Positions 7,633 to 13,665 of a stretch of DNA of 25,176 nt are shown piece by piece. The notes below the pieces were generated by a model that saw only the letters and a program-made list of their open reading frames with translations, was not told the DNA's origin and made no database searches. Every line of letters begins with the position of its first letter. Within the stretch, counting starts at the first letter, position 1. A program made the translations under genes and the position numbers. Source of the stretch: a virus; IMG/VR virus record IMGVR_UViG_3300044911_001462, positions 1 to 25,176 of that record. One strand, given 5' to 3'.

Positions 7633-8715
7633 ATGGCGAACGATGCGCCCATCACCCTGCAGCAGCTGTTCAGGTATTACAAGGCGCTGCCGCATCAAAC
7701 CGCAGCAATCCAGCAACTCGAGACCGATCTAGCTGCCAACGGTTACGACGTTGTGATGCGCAGGGATCGAGAGTGGTTTCAGACGTGGAGCCAAGACGGG
7801 AAGCAAAGCGACCTAAGCGCCGCGATCAGCTTGATTAAGGAGTTCGAGGGCTGCCACCTTTCGGCCTATCCAGATCCGCTCAGCGGCGGAGACCCTTGGA
7901 CCATCGGCTATGGCACCACGCGCTACAGCAGTGGTACACCCGTGCAGCGTGGTGACAAGATCAATGTGATCGAGGCCGATATGCTGCTGCGTCTCGAGAT
8001 CGACCGCATCACAGACAAGCTGCGCACCACAGTGCCGCATTGGAAAGCGATGGATGACAACCAGCGATCTGCGCTGGTCAGCTTCGCCTACAACCTTGGA
8101 TCTGGCTTCTACGGCTCCACTGGGTTCGAGACGATCAGCAGGTGCCTGCGTGAGCGCGATTGGGCAGCAGTCCCGGCAGCCTTGGAGTTGTACCGCAACC
8201 CTGGCACCAGCGTGGAAGCTGGCCTGCTGCGGCGCCGTCGTGCTGAAGGCAAACTCTGGGGGCAGCATCAGGCCGCGGCCGAACCGGAAACCGCCAAGCT
8301 GCGCCCCGGTAGCCCATTCACGGCACGCATCACGCCGCACATCAGGCTCGGAGAGTTTGCGCTCGATCAGGAGGCGCGCAGGTTCCAGCATCAGTACCAG
8401 CTGGACATAGCAGCGGAGTTGGCGGCATTTCTGGAGCGCGCTCGCACGGCATTCGGTGGAAAGGCGATCATCATCACCAGCGGCTTCAGGCCACCAGCCG
8501 TGAATCGCTCAGTTGGCGGGGCCAGTGGGAGCGAGCACCTTTACAACGCGCCAGGCGTCGGCGCTGTGGACTGGTACATCGATGGAGTCGACATCTACAA
8601 GCTGCAGGACTGGTGCATCAAGAACTGGCCATACAGCACCGGCAAGGGCGCGCCTAAAAAATTTATTCATACCGGCATCCGACAGGGCCGGCCTAAGGTC
8701 GTTTGGGATTACTGA
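7633..8715 (+). CDS. Two-domain endolysin: GH24 lysozyme + M15 peptidase
   Basis: 360 aa. Residues 1-60 are a helical N-terminal part of unknown role. Residues about 62-210 are a phage lysozyme: catalytic Glu72 in 'LIKEFEG', Asp81 in 'AYPDPLSGG' and Thr90 in 'WTIGYGTT' match the T4-type E/D/T triad. It cuts the glycan strands of peptidoglycan. Residues about 230-360 resemble M15 D,D-carboxypeptidase/L,D-endopeptidase: 'ITSGFRPPAVNRSVGGASGSEH302', then D313 and 'KKFIH346' as the zinc ligands, with an unusual short insertion (LYNAPGVG) between the first His and the Asp. So the protein should cut both sugar and peptide bonds. No signal peptide is present, so release needs a holin. ATG follows the previous stop by three bases (TGAACCATG). 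Confidence 0.9.
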   Translation: MANDAPITLQQLFRYYKALPHQTAAIQQLETDLAANGYDVVMRRDREWFQTWSQDGKQSDLSAAISLIKEFEGCHLSAYPDPLSGGDPWTIGYGTTRYSSGTPVQRGDKINVIEADMLLRLEIDRITDKLRTTVPHWKAMDDNQRSALVSFAYNLGSGFYGSTGFETISRCLRERDWAAVPAALELYRNPGTSVEAGLLRRRRAEGKLWGQHQAAAEPETAKLRPGSPFTARITPHIRLGEFALDQEARRFQHQYQLDIAAELAAFLERARTAFGGKAIIITSGFRPPAVNRSVGGASGSEHLYNAPGVGAVDWYIDGVDIYKLQDWCIKNWPYSTGKGAPKKFIHTGIRQGRPKVVWDY

Positions 8716-8721
8716 GCGCCT

Positions 8722-9237
8722 GTGCTGCTACCTGATCACGAGATCCGCCGGCTGTGCCAACGGCACGGAATGGTGAGCCCATATAACGAAGAGCAGCTCA
8801 ACCCAGCCAGTTATGACGTGACGCTTGGCGGCCAGATCATGATGGAGGTAACCAGCACACCAGAGTTGCAGAAGGTGCAGCTGCATGGCCACACGCAACA
8901 GGATCCGTTTTGGATCCAGCCGGGCGAGTTTTTCCTAGCCGAGACGCAGGAGATCTTCAACCTGCCAAACCACGTTGGCGCTCAGTTCGTACTCAAGTCC
9001 TCCCGCGCACGCGAAGGATGGGACCATGCAGAAGCCGGATGGTGTGATCCGAGCTGGTATGGCAGCCGCCTGACCATGGAATTATGCAATCAACGAAGAC
9101 TTCATCCGCTGCCAATCTGGCCAGGGCTGCGCATTGGGCAGATGAAGTTCTTGCTTGTTAGTGGCGAGCCTGAAATTGGATATGACGAAAAAGGGCGCTA
9201 CAACTGCGATCTTGGAGTGACCAGCAGCAAGGGCTAA
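8722..9237 (+). CDS. dcd: dCTP deaminase
   Basis: 171 aa with a GTG start (GTG CTG CTA CCT GAT), six bases after the endolysin stop. The core is diagnostic: 'LKSSRAREG' (nucleotide-binding Ser/Arg), 'AGWCDPSWYGSRLTMELCN' with the catalytic Glu in TMEL, then 'IWPGLRIGQMKFLLVS' and 'Y..KGRY' near the end. The enzyme converts dCTP to dUTP and supplies precursors for dTTP. Some relatives also hydrolyse dUTP directly; no separate dUTPase or thymidylate synthase is in the window. It is the last gene before the terminator at 9268-9295. Confidence 0.88.
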   Translation: MLLPDHEIRRLCQRHGMVSPYNEEQLNPASYDVTLGGQIMMEVTSTPELQKVQLHGHTQQDPFWIQPGEFFLAETQEIFNLPNHVGAQFVLKSSRAREGWDHAEAGWCDPSWYGSRLTMELCNQRRLHPLPIWPGLRIGQMKFLLVSGEPEIGYDEKGRYNCDLGVTSSKG

Positions 9238-9267
9238 GATTGTTGGCGCGGAAAGCCAAGGTGTCAG

Positions 9268-9295
9268 GCGCCGGTCATGCAACCGGCGCTTTTTT
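9268..9295 (+). terminator. Intrinsic terminator after the lysis/dcd block
   Basis: GCGCCGGT (9268-9275) pairs perfectly with ACCGGCGC (9282-9289) around a 6-base loop, followed directly by T6 (9290-9295). It lies 30 bases after the dCTP deaminase stop. On the other strand it encodes the last codons of the convergent small gene. Confidence 0.92.
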
Positions 9296-9475
9296 CATGG
9301 GGTGCGCTAGGGGCGCCATGCGCAGCCGGTAGATCTTGCCGGGCGCTTCGGCAGGATCATCCATTGGGATCATCGTGTAATCGTCGCAGCCGTGCGATTC
9401 AGCAAAGTGGCTGGCGGCTTGATGGGTCGAGAATGGCCCGACGTGCCACGGGCCGATGCGGAGGATGTATTGCAT
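9275..9475 (-). CDS. Small hypothetical protein on the opposite strand
   Basis: 66 aa, MQYILRIGPWHVGPFSTHQAASHFAES. The pattern 'RIGPWHVGPFSTHQAASHFAE...YTMIPMDDP' looks like a genuine small phage protein with a beta-beta-alpha start. It resembles small SPOR-like or DUF-type folds, but I cannot name one. It is convergent with the dCTP deaminase gene and its end overlaps the terminator hairpin. No ribosome site is evident. Together with the gene at 9516-9749 it would form a short minus-strand unit. Confidence 0.5.
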   Translation of the reverse strand: MQYILRIGPWHVGPFSTHQAASHFAESHGCDDYTMIPMDDPAEAPGKIYRLRMAPLAHPMKKAPVA

Positions 9476-9515
9476 GGGTGAAGGGTAGGGGGGCCGCCGG
9501 AGCAGCCCGTGCTGG

Positions 9516-9749
9516 TCAATCGTCCATCTGCTCGAGCTCGGTCAGTAGCGAGCGGATAGTGGCAAGGCGCTCGGTAATGGTTGCGGGCGCTGTTGCTTCA
9601 ACAGCAGCCGCGTCAATAACGACGCCATCGTTCAGCTCAACGGCCATTGCCTTGCATCGTTGGATCCGTTGCAGGATCCGGGCTTCGCGAGCAGCTTCTG
9701 CTGCGGCAAGCTCATCGAGTTGAGCGGTGAAGAGATCAGCGAGGCTCAT
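9516..9749 (-). CDS. Small helical hypothetical protein
   Basis: 77 aa from ATG at 9749 (MSLADLFTAQLDELAAAEAAREARILQ). The frame stays open 13 codons upstream, but the internal ATG fits the end of the leader hairpin better. The protein is almost fully helical, with a short 'VELNDGVVIDAAAVEA' middle and a final 'ITERLATIRSLLTELEQ' helix. No domain is recognised. A plausible promoter and a leader hairpin lie directly upstream (9764-9818). Confidence 0.55.
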   Translation of the reverse strand: MSLADLFTAQLDELAAAEAAREARILQRIQRCKAMAVELNDGVVIDAAAVEATAPATITERLATIRSLLTELEQMDD

Positions 9750-9763
9750 GGTCAGAGGGCGGT

Positions 9764-9818
9764 GGGAGCCGTGCTCCCAATAAATCAATCATACACCGCA
9801 GACAGTGCATCATGCCAA
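9764..9818 (-). promoter_or_regulatory. Candidate minus-strand promoter with a leader hairpin
   Basis: Read on the minus strand: TTGGCA (9818-9813), a 19-base spacer, TATGAT (9793-9788), then a hairpin GGGAGC-ACG-GCTCCC (9778-9764) close to the expected start site. The spacer is a little long. The hairpin is perfect and would sit at the very 5' end of the mRNA for the gene starting at 9749. Confidence 0.35.
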
Positions 9819-9898
9819 TTCAGTGCAGGCCGTTCACAATGCTTCGCACTCCCCGATCCTGTTGCGCTCGCTACCGTGACACCAGCGGCGGCCAGCCC

Positions 9899-10084
9899 AT
9901 GCGGGCGTTCTACCTAGAAATCTCCGCCAAGCTCATCATCAGATCCAACACCGACCCCGACGATCTGCCAGCTGAGATCTACTCACGCATGGCCGAGTTC
10001 ATCCCGTCCGATGAAGACATCATCGACGTCGAGGTGAACGCTGTCCCCCTGCCGCCGGATCTCTGTGGATCGACACCGCATTGA
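9899..10084 (+). CDS. Small acidic hypothetical protein
   Basis: 61 aa from ATG 9899 (MRAFYLEISAKLIIRSNTDPDDLP). It has a beta-strand start and then an acidic helix-strand part (AEFIPSDEDIIDVEVNAVPLP). The frame is open upstream to 9812, but those residues look non-coding. It overlaps the GTG start of the HNH gene by 20 bases. I recognise no family. The strand order and overlap suggest that it and the HNH gene are co-expressed. Confidence 0.55.
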   Translation: MRAFYLEISAKLIIRSNTDPDDLPAEIYSRMAEFIPSDEDIIDVEVNAVPLPPDLCGSTPH

Positions 10085-10382
10085 TGAGACACGCCTGATC
10101 ACCCGGCGATCAGCGCGTGATCAGATCCTCCTTGCCTGGAACTACCGCTGCGCCTATTGCGGCGCGGATCTGGATCGCAGCCCGACGCTCGATCACGTCA
10201 TCCCCAAGGCGCACGGCGGGCTCACGGTGCCCAGCAACATGGTCGCCTGCTGCATGGGCTGCAACTGCTCTAAAGGGCACAAGCCTTGGGTGGACTGGTA
10301 CCGCCAGCAGCCATTCTGGTCAGCACTCGGCGAGTGGGCAATCGTGCAGTGGCTCACCAGCGGCGCTAATCTTGCGGCCTAG
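10065..10382 (+). CDS. HNH endonuclease, small
   Basis: 105 aa with a GTG start (GTG GAT CGA CAC). A complete HNH/ββα-metal site is visible: C29-x2-C32 (CAYC), 'TLDHVIPKAHGG' with D43-H44, N58, and C62/C63-x2-C66 with K70 (CCMGCNCSK). The fold cuts double- or single-stranded DNA with one metal ion. Small free-standing HNH proteins in phages act in packaging with the terminase or as homing nucleases. No terminase is next to it here, so homing or recombination is possible. It overlaps the preceding gene by 20 bases and converges on the minus-strand operon. Confidence 0.85.
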   Translation: MDRHRIDETRLITRRSARDQILLAWNYRCAYCGADLDRSPTLDHVIPKAHGGLTVPSNMVACCMGCNCSKGHKPWVDWYRQQPFWSALGEWAIVQWLTSGANLAA

Positions 10383-10509
10383 ACCTTTCTCGAGGATCTA
10401 GGTGGTACCGCAGCGGCAGGCTGCGGCGAGGCCGGCACCGCGTGAGGACCGGCCACCTGCCAACCCATTGCACAGCCCGATGCCGAGGCAGAGCGGGAAC
10501 CTGCTGAGG

Positions 10510-10596
10510 CTACGGCAAGATCTTGCTGCACACCCACAGCGCAATCAGGCAGGTCGCCCAGTACTCGAGCATCAGGATCAGCACGTCGTGAAGCAT
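10510..10596 (-). CDS. 28-aa membrane micro-protein
   Basis: MLHDVLILMLEYWATCLIA, then LWVCSKILP. It is a single hydrophobic helix covering nearly the whole peptide. The ATG (10596-10594) shares one base with the TGA of the upstream gene (TGATG), the same coupling that links most genes in this operon. Very short, so it could be chance, but composition and coupling both fit a real last gene of the operon. Function unknown. Confidence 0.45.
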   Translation of the reverse strand: MLHDVLILMLEYWATCLIALWVCSKILP

Positions 10597-10766
10597 CAGC
10601 GGCCGAGCAGATGGTCCAGATACAGCTCGGCCTGCCACAGATCGCTCGAATAGCGGCAGGTGCCGCCTACACAGCTGCGGTAGTAGACCTCACCCTTCAC
10701 GGGCATGATCGTCTCAATGCAGCCGCCATCACGTTCGGTGCGGCTGATCACCTCAGGGCCGAACAT
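10596..10766 (-). CDS. Small hypothetical protein with paired cysteines
   Basis: 56 aa from ATG 10766 (MFGPEVISRTERDGGCIETIMPVKG). An AGGTG sits about nine bases before that ATG, so I prefer it over the in-frame ATG at 10787. The middle has 'YYRSCVGGTCRYSSDL', a CX4C pair. No family is recognised. It overlaps the end of the preceding zinc-binding protein gene by 14 bases and is coupled to the following micro-ORF. Confidence 0.55.
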   Translation of the reverse strand: MFGPEVISRTERDGGCIETIMPVKGEVYYRSCVGGTCRYSSDLWQAELYLDHLLGR

Positions 10767-11076
10767 ACAGATCACACCTGGCCGCATAACGACCGCCGCT
10801 TCTCTTTGATTCTGGCAACTCGTACCCGCACCGCTGATGCCGCATCTCCCAGTATTTGCAATCCCAACACATGCGCGGGCTATCAGGTGGCCGCAGGTTG
10901 GTGACCGCTGCGCGATAGATCGACTGCGCCCGCAGCAGCGCTTCCTGCAGCTGCACCGTGCCGGTATCAGCCTCGATCTGCAGCTCGGGCTTTGGGCCCA
11001 GCACGATGCGCGCGTGCCAGTTTCGATCGAAGCGGCTGCACACCAGCAGCAGGCGGCCGGCGTGCAGACTAATCAA
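10753..11076 (-). CDS. Cys-rich, probable zinc-binding protein
   Basis: 107 aa with a TTG start (11076-11074) that overlaps the upstream TGA as TTGA. The C-terminal half has C70-x2-C73 (MCWDCKYW), C83 (QRCGYELPESKRSGGR) and C101 (ARCDLY), spaced like a small zinc site. The N-terminal half mixes strands (RIVLGPKPELQIEADTGT) with a helix (VQLQEALLRAQSIYRAAV). The 'CGYELPESKRSGG' block looks conserved in character, but I cannot name a family. A regulatory or nucleic-acid-binding role is inference. Confidence 0.6.
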   Translation of the reverse strand: MISLHAGRLLLVCSRFDRNWHARIVLGPKPELQIEADTGTVQLQEALLRAQSIYRAAVTNLRPPDSPRMCWDCKYWEMRHQRCGYELPESKRSGGRYAARCDLYVRP

Positions 11077-11303
11077 TCCTTCTCCCCGTAGCTCGGCAGG
11101 TGGAAGAGACGCTCGAGCGTCATGCTGGCCGGCTCGGGCTTACCGCAGGTGACGTGTGCCGCCACCGGATCGGCCGGGTTGGCCGCCACGAACACGGTTG
11201 GCCAGTGCAGCTCTTTCACTGCCACCAGACTGGTGCGGGGACTGCGCACCAGCACCCACAGCGCAGCGCGCTCGAGCAGGTTGAGGCCGGGCAGGTGCAT
11301 CAT
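11073..11303 (-). CDS. Small hypothetical protein
   Basis: 76 aa from the ATG pair at 11303/11300 (MMHLPGLNLLERAALWVLVRS). The first ATG gives an ATGA and the second a TGATG overlap with the DUF3310 gene. The N-terminal helix (LLERAALWVLVRS) is hydrophobic but short for a membrane span. The rest is beta-like (SLVAVKELHWPTVFVAANPADPVAAHVTC) and Pro-rich. An upstream in-frame start at 11378 is less likely. No family is recognised. Confidence 0.55.
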   Translation of the reverse strand: MMHLPGLNLLERAALWVLVRSPRTSLVAVKELHWPTVFVAANPADPVAAHVTCGKPEPASMTLERLFHLPSYGEKD

Positions 11304-11521
11304 CCCTCCAGTTTGCCGATCAATCGATCGAGATACCACCGGCACTTGCGCGCATCCTGCAGGGCATTGCCCTTGCACCAGATGCGCAGCAGATACTTCA
11401 GCGCCTGGCCGTGTAGGTAGGCGGGCACCATGTGCGGTGCGTCCGCAATGGCGGCCTCAATCACATCAATCGCCTCGACCGGGCCGCGCTTGTAGTGATC
11501 CGGGTTGATCTGGTCAGTCAT
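11300..11521 (-). CDS. DUF3310 protein
   Basis: 73 aa from ATG 11521 (MTDQINPDHYKRGPVEAIDVIEA). It carries the family's whole pattern: 'NPDHYK.G.vEaIDvIeA', then '...GQALKYLLRIWCKGNALQDARKCRWYLDRLI'. DUF3310 proteins are short, found in many phages and sometimes labelled nucleotide-kinase-like; their reaction is not established. An upstream in-frame extension to 11578 would overlap the HTH gene and is rejected. It overlaps the HTH gene by eight bases and the next gene by one to four. Confidence 0.8.
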   Translation of the reverse strand: MTDQINPDHYKRGPVEAIDVIEAAIADAPHMVPAYLHGQALKYLLRIWCKGNALQDARKCRWYLDRLIGKLEG

Positions 11522-11702
11522 CGAGCCAGCTCCATGCGATGCGTTTGCAGATGCGCCATGCGTGTTTCTCGTCAACATCGAACTCAGCCGCCAGCTGGCG
11601 GTAGCTCCACCCCTCGCGCTGAAGCTGGCGCAGCTTGCGCACCAGCTCCGGCGTGAGGATGGCGGCGATGTTTTCCTCGCCAGCCTTGAATGGCCGGCTC
11701 AT
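11514..11702 (-). CDS. Small helix-turn-helix protein
   Basis: 62 aa from ATG 11702 (ATGA overlap with the previous stop; a GTG two codons earlier is possible). 'LTPELVRKLRQLQREGWSYRQLAAEFDVDEKHAWRI' is the short HTH often attached to phage homing nucleases and small regulators, with recognition helix residues around VDEKHAWRICK. It likely binds DNA and could regulate the operon. No nuclease domain is attached. Confidence 0.65.
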   Translation of the reverse strand: MSRPFKAGEENIAAILTPELVRKLRQLQREGWSYRQLAAEFDVDEKHAWRICKRIAWSWLDD

Positions 11703-11965
11703 CGCCACTTATCCCCCAGCAGCTGCTGGCGGCACACCTCGATCGCCTGCTGCGCCTGCTTCTGCGTCATCACCGACTCGGTGGCATCCATGGCGCGCAC
11801 CACGCGGGCAAGCAGCTCGGGGTAGTCCGTGTCGCGGAAGTTGGCGGCGATGTCGGCGCAGAACTCCTGCCACAGGCCGGTGTACGTGCCGCAGGTGCGG
11901 CCGCTGCGTTCGTAGAGCGCGTCCAACATGTCGGCGCGCTGCTGATCGAGCTGGATGGTGTTCAT
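11699..11965 (-). CDS. Small helical hypothetical protein
   Basis: 88 aa, MNTIQLDQQRADMLDALYERSGRT. Helical throughout, with 'GLWQEFCADIAANFRDTDYPELLARVVRAM' in the centre and a Gln-rich end (KQAQQAIEVCRQQLLGDKWR). No known domain. It is coupled to both neighbours by ATGA overlaps (start 11965, stop 11699). Confidence 0.6.
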   Translation of the reverse strand: MNTIQLDQQRADMLDALYERSGRTCGTYTGLWQEFCADIAANFRDTDYPELLARVVRAMDATESVMTQKQAQQAIEVCRQQLLGDKWR

Positions 11966-12159
11966 GGTTCGAGGTGTTGGCGGATGCGGAGCAGCTCAGC
12001 GCAGAGCTGCTGGCGGTTGCGGAACCCAACGGTGCCGCACAGCTGGTCGATGCGGATGTCGATCAGCTGGCGGATGCGCTGGCGCTCCTCAGTCTGACCA
12101 GCAGTGAAGGCGCTGGTGTCGCTGAGCAGCTGCTCGATGCGGTGACGGATGTCGCTCAT
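11962..12159 (-). CDS. Small helical, Arg-rich hypothetical protein
   Basis: 65 aa, MSDIRHRIEQLLSDTSAFTAGQTEERQRIRQLIDI. Two Arg/Gln-rich helices. Coupled by ATGA to the RlpA-like gene upstream and to the next gene. No family is recognised. Small enough to be an interaction partner rather than an enzyme, but that is a guess. Confidence 0.6.
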   Translation of the reverse strand: MSDIRHRIEQLLSDTSAFTAGQTEERQRIRQLIDIRIDQLCGTVGFRNRQQLCAELLRIRQHLEP

Positions 12160-12479
12160 GGATGGTCGATCGTGACGGTGGCAATGCCATCCAGCGGCAC
12201 ACCAAGGCGATGCGCAGCACCGGCGCTCAGGTCCAGGCTGGAGCAGTCGCAGCGGTCAGTGACGCGCACCGTGAGCACACGGCCGCGGTGGCTGACGCGA
12301 ACCGGCGTGCCGCAGGGCAACCATGGGTGCGCCGCTGACACATCCCAGTGGCGGTAGGTGCCGCCGCAGGCGGTCTGCCGGCCGTGGTAGTAGCTGTGAT
12401 AAACCGTGGCAGTCACCGAGCGCGCGTGAACTGGCATGGCAGCCAGCAGCAGCGCTGCAGTCAGCATGTGGCGCACCAT
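12156..12479 (-). CDS. Secreted RlpA-like double-psi beta-barrel protein
   Basis: 107 aa from ATG 12479 (ATGA overlap with the upstream stop). Residues 1-19 are a signal peptide (RHMLTAALLLAAMPVHA, with an A-x-A-like site before RS). The mature part has the RlpA/DPBB pattern: 'TATVYHSYYHGRQTACGGTY', 'SAAH51PWLPCGTPVRVSHRG', 'LTVRVTD75RC', 'LDLSAGAAHRLGV'. RlpA proteins bind or cleave naked glycan strands of peptidoglycan outside the cytoplasm. The His in 'AAH' and the Asp in 'TDR' are kept, but the Glu usually following the TA.G box is not, so activity is uncertain. Four Cys (38, 56, 77, 79) could form disulphides. Its place among early genes, far from the lysis genes, is odd. Confidence 0.75.
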   Translation of the reverse strand: MVRHMLTAALLLAAMPVHARSVTATVYHSYYHGRQTACGGTYRHWDVSAAHPWLPCGTPVRVSHRGRVLTVRVTDRCDCSSLDLSAGAAHRLGVPLDGIATVTIDHP

Positions 12480-12712
12480 CACGCCACCTCCACCGTGGCG
12501 CCCGGCCAGCGATTCTGTGCGTAGCGGACTGCGTGACTCTTGCTCTCAGCACGTGTAATCCACGTCATCGGACGTGCGCCTTGCGGATAGACGATCAACC
12601 GAAACTGACGTGTGCGTGCCTTGGCTGCTGGCCGGCTGATGCCTTCGCCATAACAGCCGCCATCGTGTTCATCATTGCGCCATTGAAAGAGGGCGCCTTT
12701 TACATCAGCCAT
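12479..12712 (-). CDS. Small hypothetical protein
   Basis: 77 aa from ATG 12712 (MADVKGALFQWRNDEHDGG). It overlaps the upstream gene by eight bases. The second half (RQFRLIVYPQGARPMTWITRAESKSHAVRYAQNRWPGATVEVA) reads as strand-strand-helix-strand, like a small phage fold that alters or binds a partner. A longer in-frame start at 12802 overlaps the upstream gene fully and is rejected. No family is recognised. Confidence 0.6.
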   Translation of the reverse strand: MADVKGALFQWRNDEHDGGCYGEGISRPAAKARTRQFRLIVYPQGARPMTWITRAESKSHAVRYAQNRWPGATVEVA

Positions 12713-12878
12713 AGGTGATCGACTCGGTGACGGTATCGGTGTTGATCCATTCGAGATCAGGCCATTGATGGCCGTATTCCTCGAACACTTTTGCTTTGGC
12801 ATCCGTGATGCTGACTGCCATCACGCAGTCGATCACGTTCGCGCTAGGAATCTGAAAGTAGTAGCGGCGCTCAGTCAT
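12705..12878 (-). CDS. Small hypothetical protein
   Basis: 57 aa from ATG 12878 (MTERRYYFQIPSANVIDCVM). Layout beta (RRYYFQIPS), helix (ITDAKAKVFEEYG), beta (LEWINTDTVTESITYG). This resembles the second half of its downstream neighbour in order of elements, so the two may be distant relatives. It overlaps the previous gene by eight bases. No family is recognised. Confidence 0.6.
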   Translation of the reverse strand: MTERRYYFQIPSANVIDCVMAVSITDAKAKVFEEYGHQWPDLEWINTDTVTESITYG

Positions 12879-13206
12879 GGCTGGCCTCCAGTACCTCACG
12901 GATTGCTGCGGCAAGTTCACCATCAAGATGACCGTTGGCGATCATCACTTCCAATCCTTTTAGTGCCCGCTGCTTAAGCGTTCGAGGCTTGGGGCGACGT
13001 GCGGCGCGAAGGGCGTCAATGGCAGGTTCCAGAATGTCCTTGCTGCGCAGCCACTTACAGCACGCTTCCAGCTCAATGTCGGCGCCCCACTGGGCGGCGC
13101 AGTTGGCGATGTACTCGGGCAAAGGCAAAGTGTCCCGAAGAAGTTCTCGGTCTTCTGCCCACTCGTAGATCAGTTCCGGCGGTGGGGTGATGGGGTGCTC
13201 AGTCAT
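12871..13206 (-). CDS. Hypothetical protein with a 'TPPPEL...W' N-terminus
   Basis: 111 aa from ATG 13206 (MTEHPITPPPELIYEWAED). I recall the start 'ITPPPEL...W' from many short cyanobacterial-prophage proteins without known function. A Cys pair (LEACCKWLRSKD) and a basic stretch (RAARRPKPRTLKQRALKGLE) follow, with a helical end (GELAAAIREVLEASHD). It starts eight bases inside the 43-aa membrane gene and ends eight bases past the next start. It may bind DNA through the basic part, which is inference. Confidence 0.65.
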   Translation of the reverse strand: MTEHPITPPPELIYEWAEDRELLRDTLPLPEYIANCAAQWGADIELEACCKWLRSKDILEPAIDALRAARRPKPRTLKQRALKGLEVMIANGHLDGELAAAIREVLEASHD

Positions 13207-13330
13207 GCCGCACCACCTGCTGCGTGCCGGAGTGGGTGGGCTGGTGGTGGGCACCGGACTCGATGCCGATCATGGCAAACACGCTTGCGGCGATCAGGCA
13301 GCAGATGGCGTTGTTGATGTAATTGATCAT
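13199..13330 (-). CDS. 43-aa single-span membrane protein
   Basis: Read directly: MINYINNAICCLIAASVFAM, then IGIESGAHHQPTHSGTQQVVRHD. A membrane helix spans residues 7-22 and a His-rich tail follows. The ATG (13330-13328) overlaps the stop of the membrane HTH gene as ATGA. The stop overlaps the next gene by eight bases. This coupling makes it very likely translated. Function unknown; it may partner the membrane HTH protein with which it is coupled. Confidence 0.6.
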   Translation of the reverse strand: MINYINNAICCLIAASVFAMIGIESGAHHQPTHSGTQQVVRHD

Positions 13331-13521
13331 GATGCGAGCGCCTTGCGGACGCGGTAGCGGGACAGGTTGAGGCGATCAGCGATCTGCTGCTGTGTGAGGC
13401 CAGTACGCCGCAGGATGCGGACGCGGCGATCGTCGCTGGCGGTTAGCCAGTCGATCACTGCGATCACAAGCAGCAGCGGCAGGAACAGCTTCCAGATCAC
13501 CAGGAGAGTGGCGGTGAGCAT
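13327..13521 (-). CDS. Membrane-anchored helix-turn-helix protein
   Basis: 64 aa from ATG 13521. Residues 4-25 (ATLLVIWKLFLPLLLVIAVI) form one membrane helix. After a short basic linker (SDDRRVRILRRT) comes a helix-turn-helix at 40-61 (GLTQQQIADRLNLSRYRVRKAL), typical of resolvase/sigma-region-4-like DNA binding. The topology would place the HTH inside the cell near the membrane. Longer in-frame starts (13617) give a poor N-terminus. It could tether phage DNA to the membrane or act as a membrane-bound regulator, which is inference. It overlaps the 43-aa membrane gene by four bases. Confidence 0.7.
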   Translation of the reverse strand: MLTATLLVIWKLFLPLLLVIAVIDWLTASDDRRVRILRRTGLTQQQIADRLNLSRYRVRKALAS

Positions 13522-13644
13522 GGCGCGGAGTGAGTAGGTGCGCCCCTGCAATCGCAGCTCGCTGAGGCAGTAGTGGCTGGCTGTTCTCTTGTCCACAGCG
13601 GAGGATCCGGGGCGCACTATCCGGCTTATGGCCTAAATCCTTGT

Positions 13645-13658
13645 GCCCCCGAAGGGGC
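13645..13658 (-). other. Stable UUCG-tetraloop hairpin after a stop codon
   Basis: On the minus strand GCCCC-TTCG-GGGGC: five GC pairs around a classic UUCG loop, eight bases after the stop of the gene ending at 13666. There is no T-run, so it is not a typical terminator. It may stabilise the mRNA 3' end or separate two parts of the operon. Confidence 0.45.
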
Positions 13659-13665
13659 GGTGCCC

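Noticed and set aside
7813-8391. Minus-strand ORF of 192 codons
   Set aside because: Lies entirely antisense to the endolysin gene, whose catalytic motifs are unmistakable.
10457-10466. Single CTGCCAACC copy resembling the primase-flanking repeats
   Set aside because: A single isolated copy; chance cannot be excluded, so it is not counted as part of the array.
10379-10468. 29-codon minus-strand ORF after the 28-aa micro-protein
   Set aside because: Ala/Pro-rich, not coupled to the previous gene, and overlaps the end of the convergent HNH gene.
11635-12357. Plus-strand ORF of 240 codons, Arg/Ala-rich
   Set aside because: Antisense shadow of several coupled minus-strand genes with clear protein patterns (RlpA-like and HTH).
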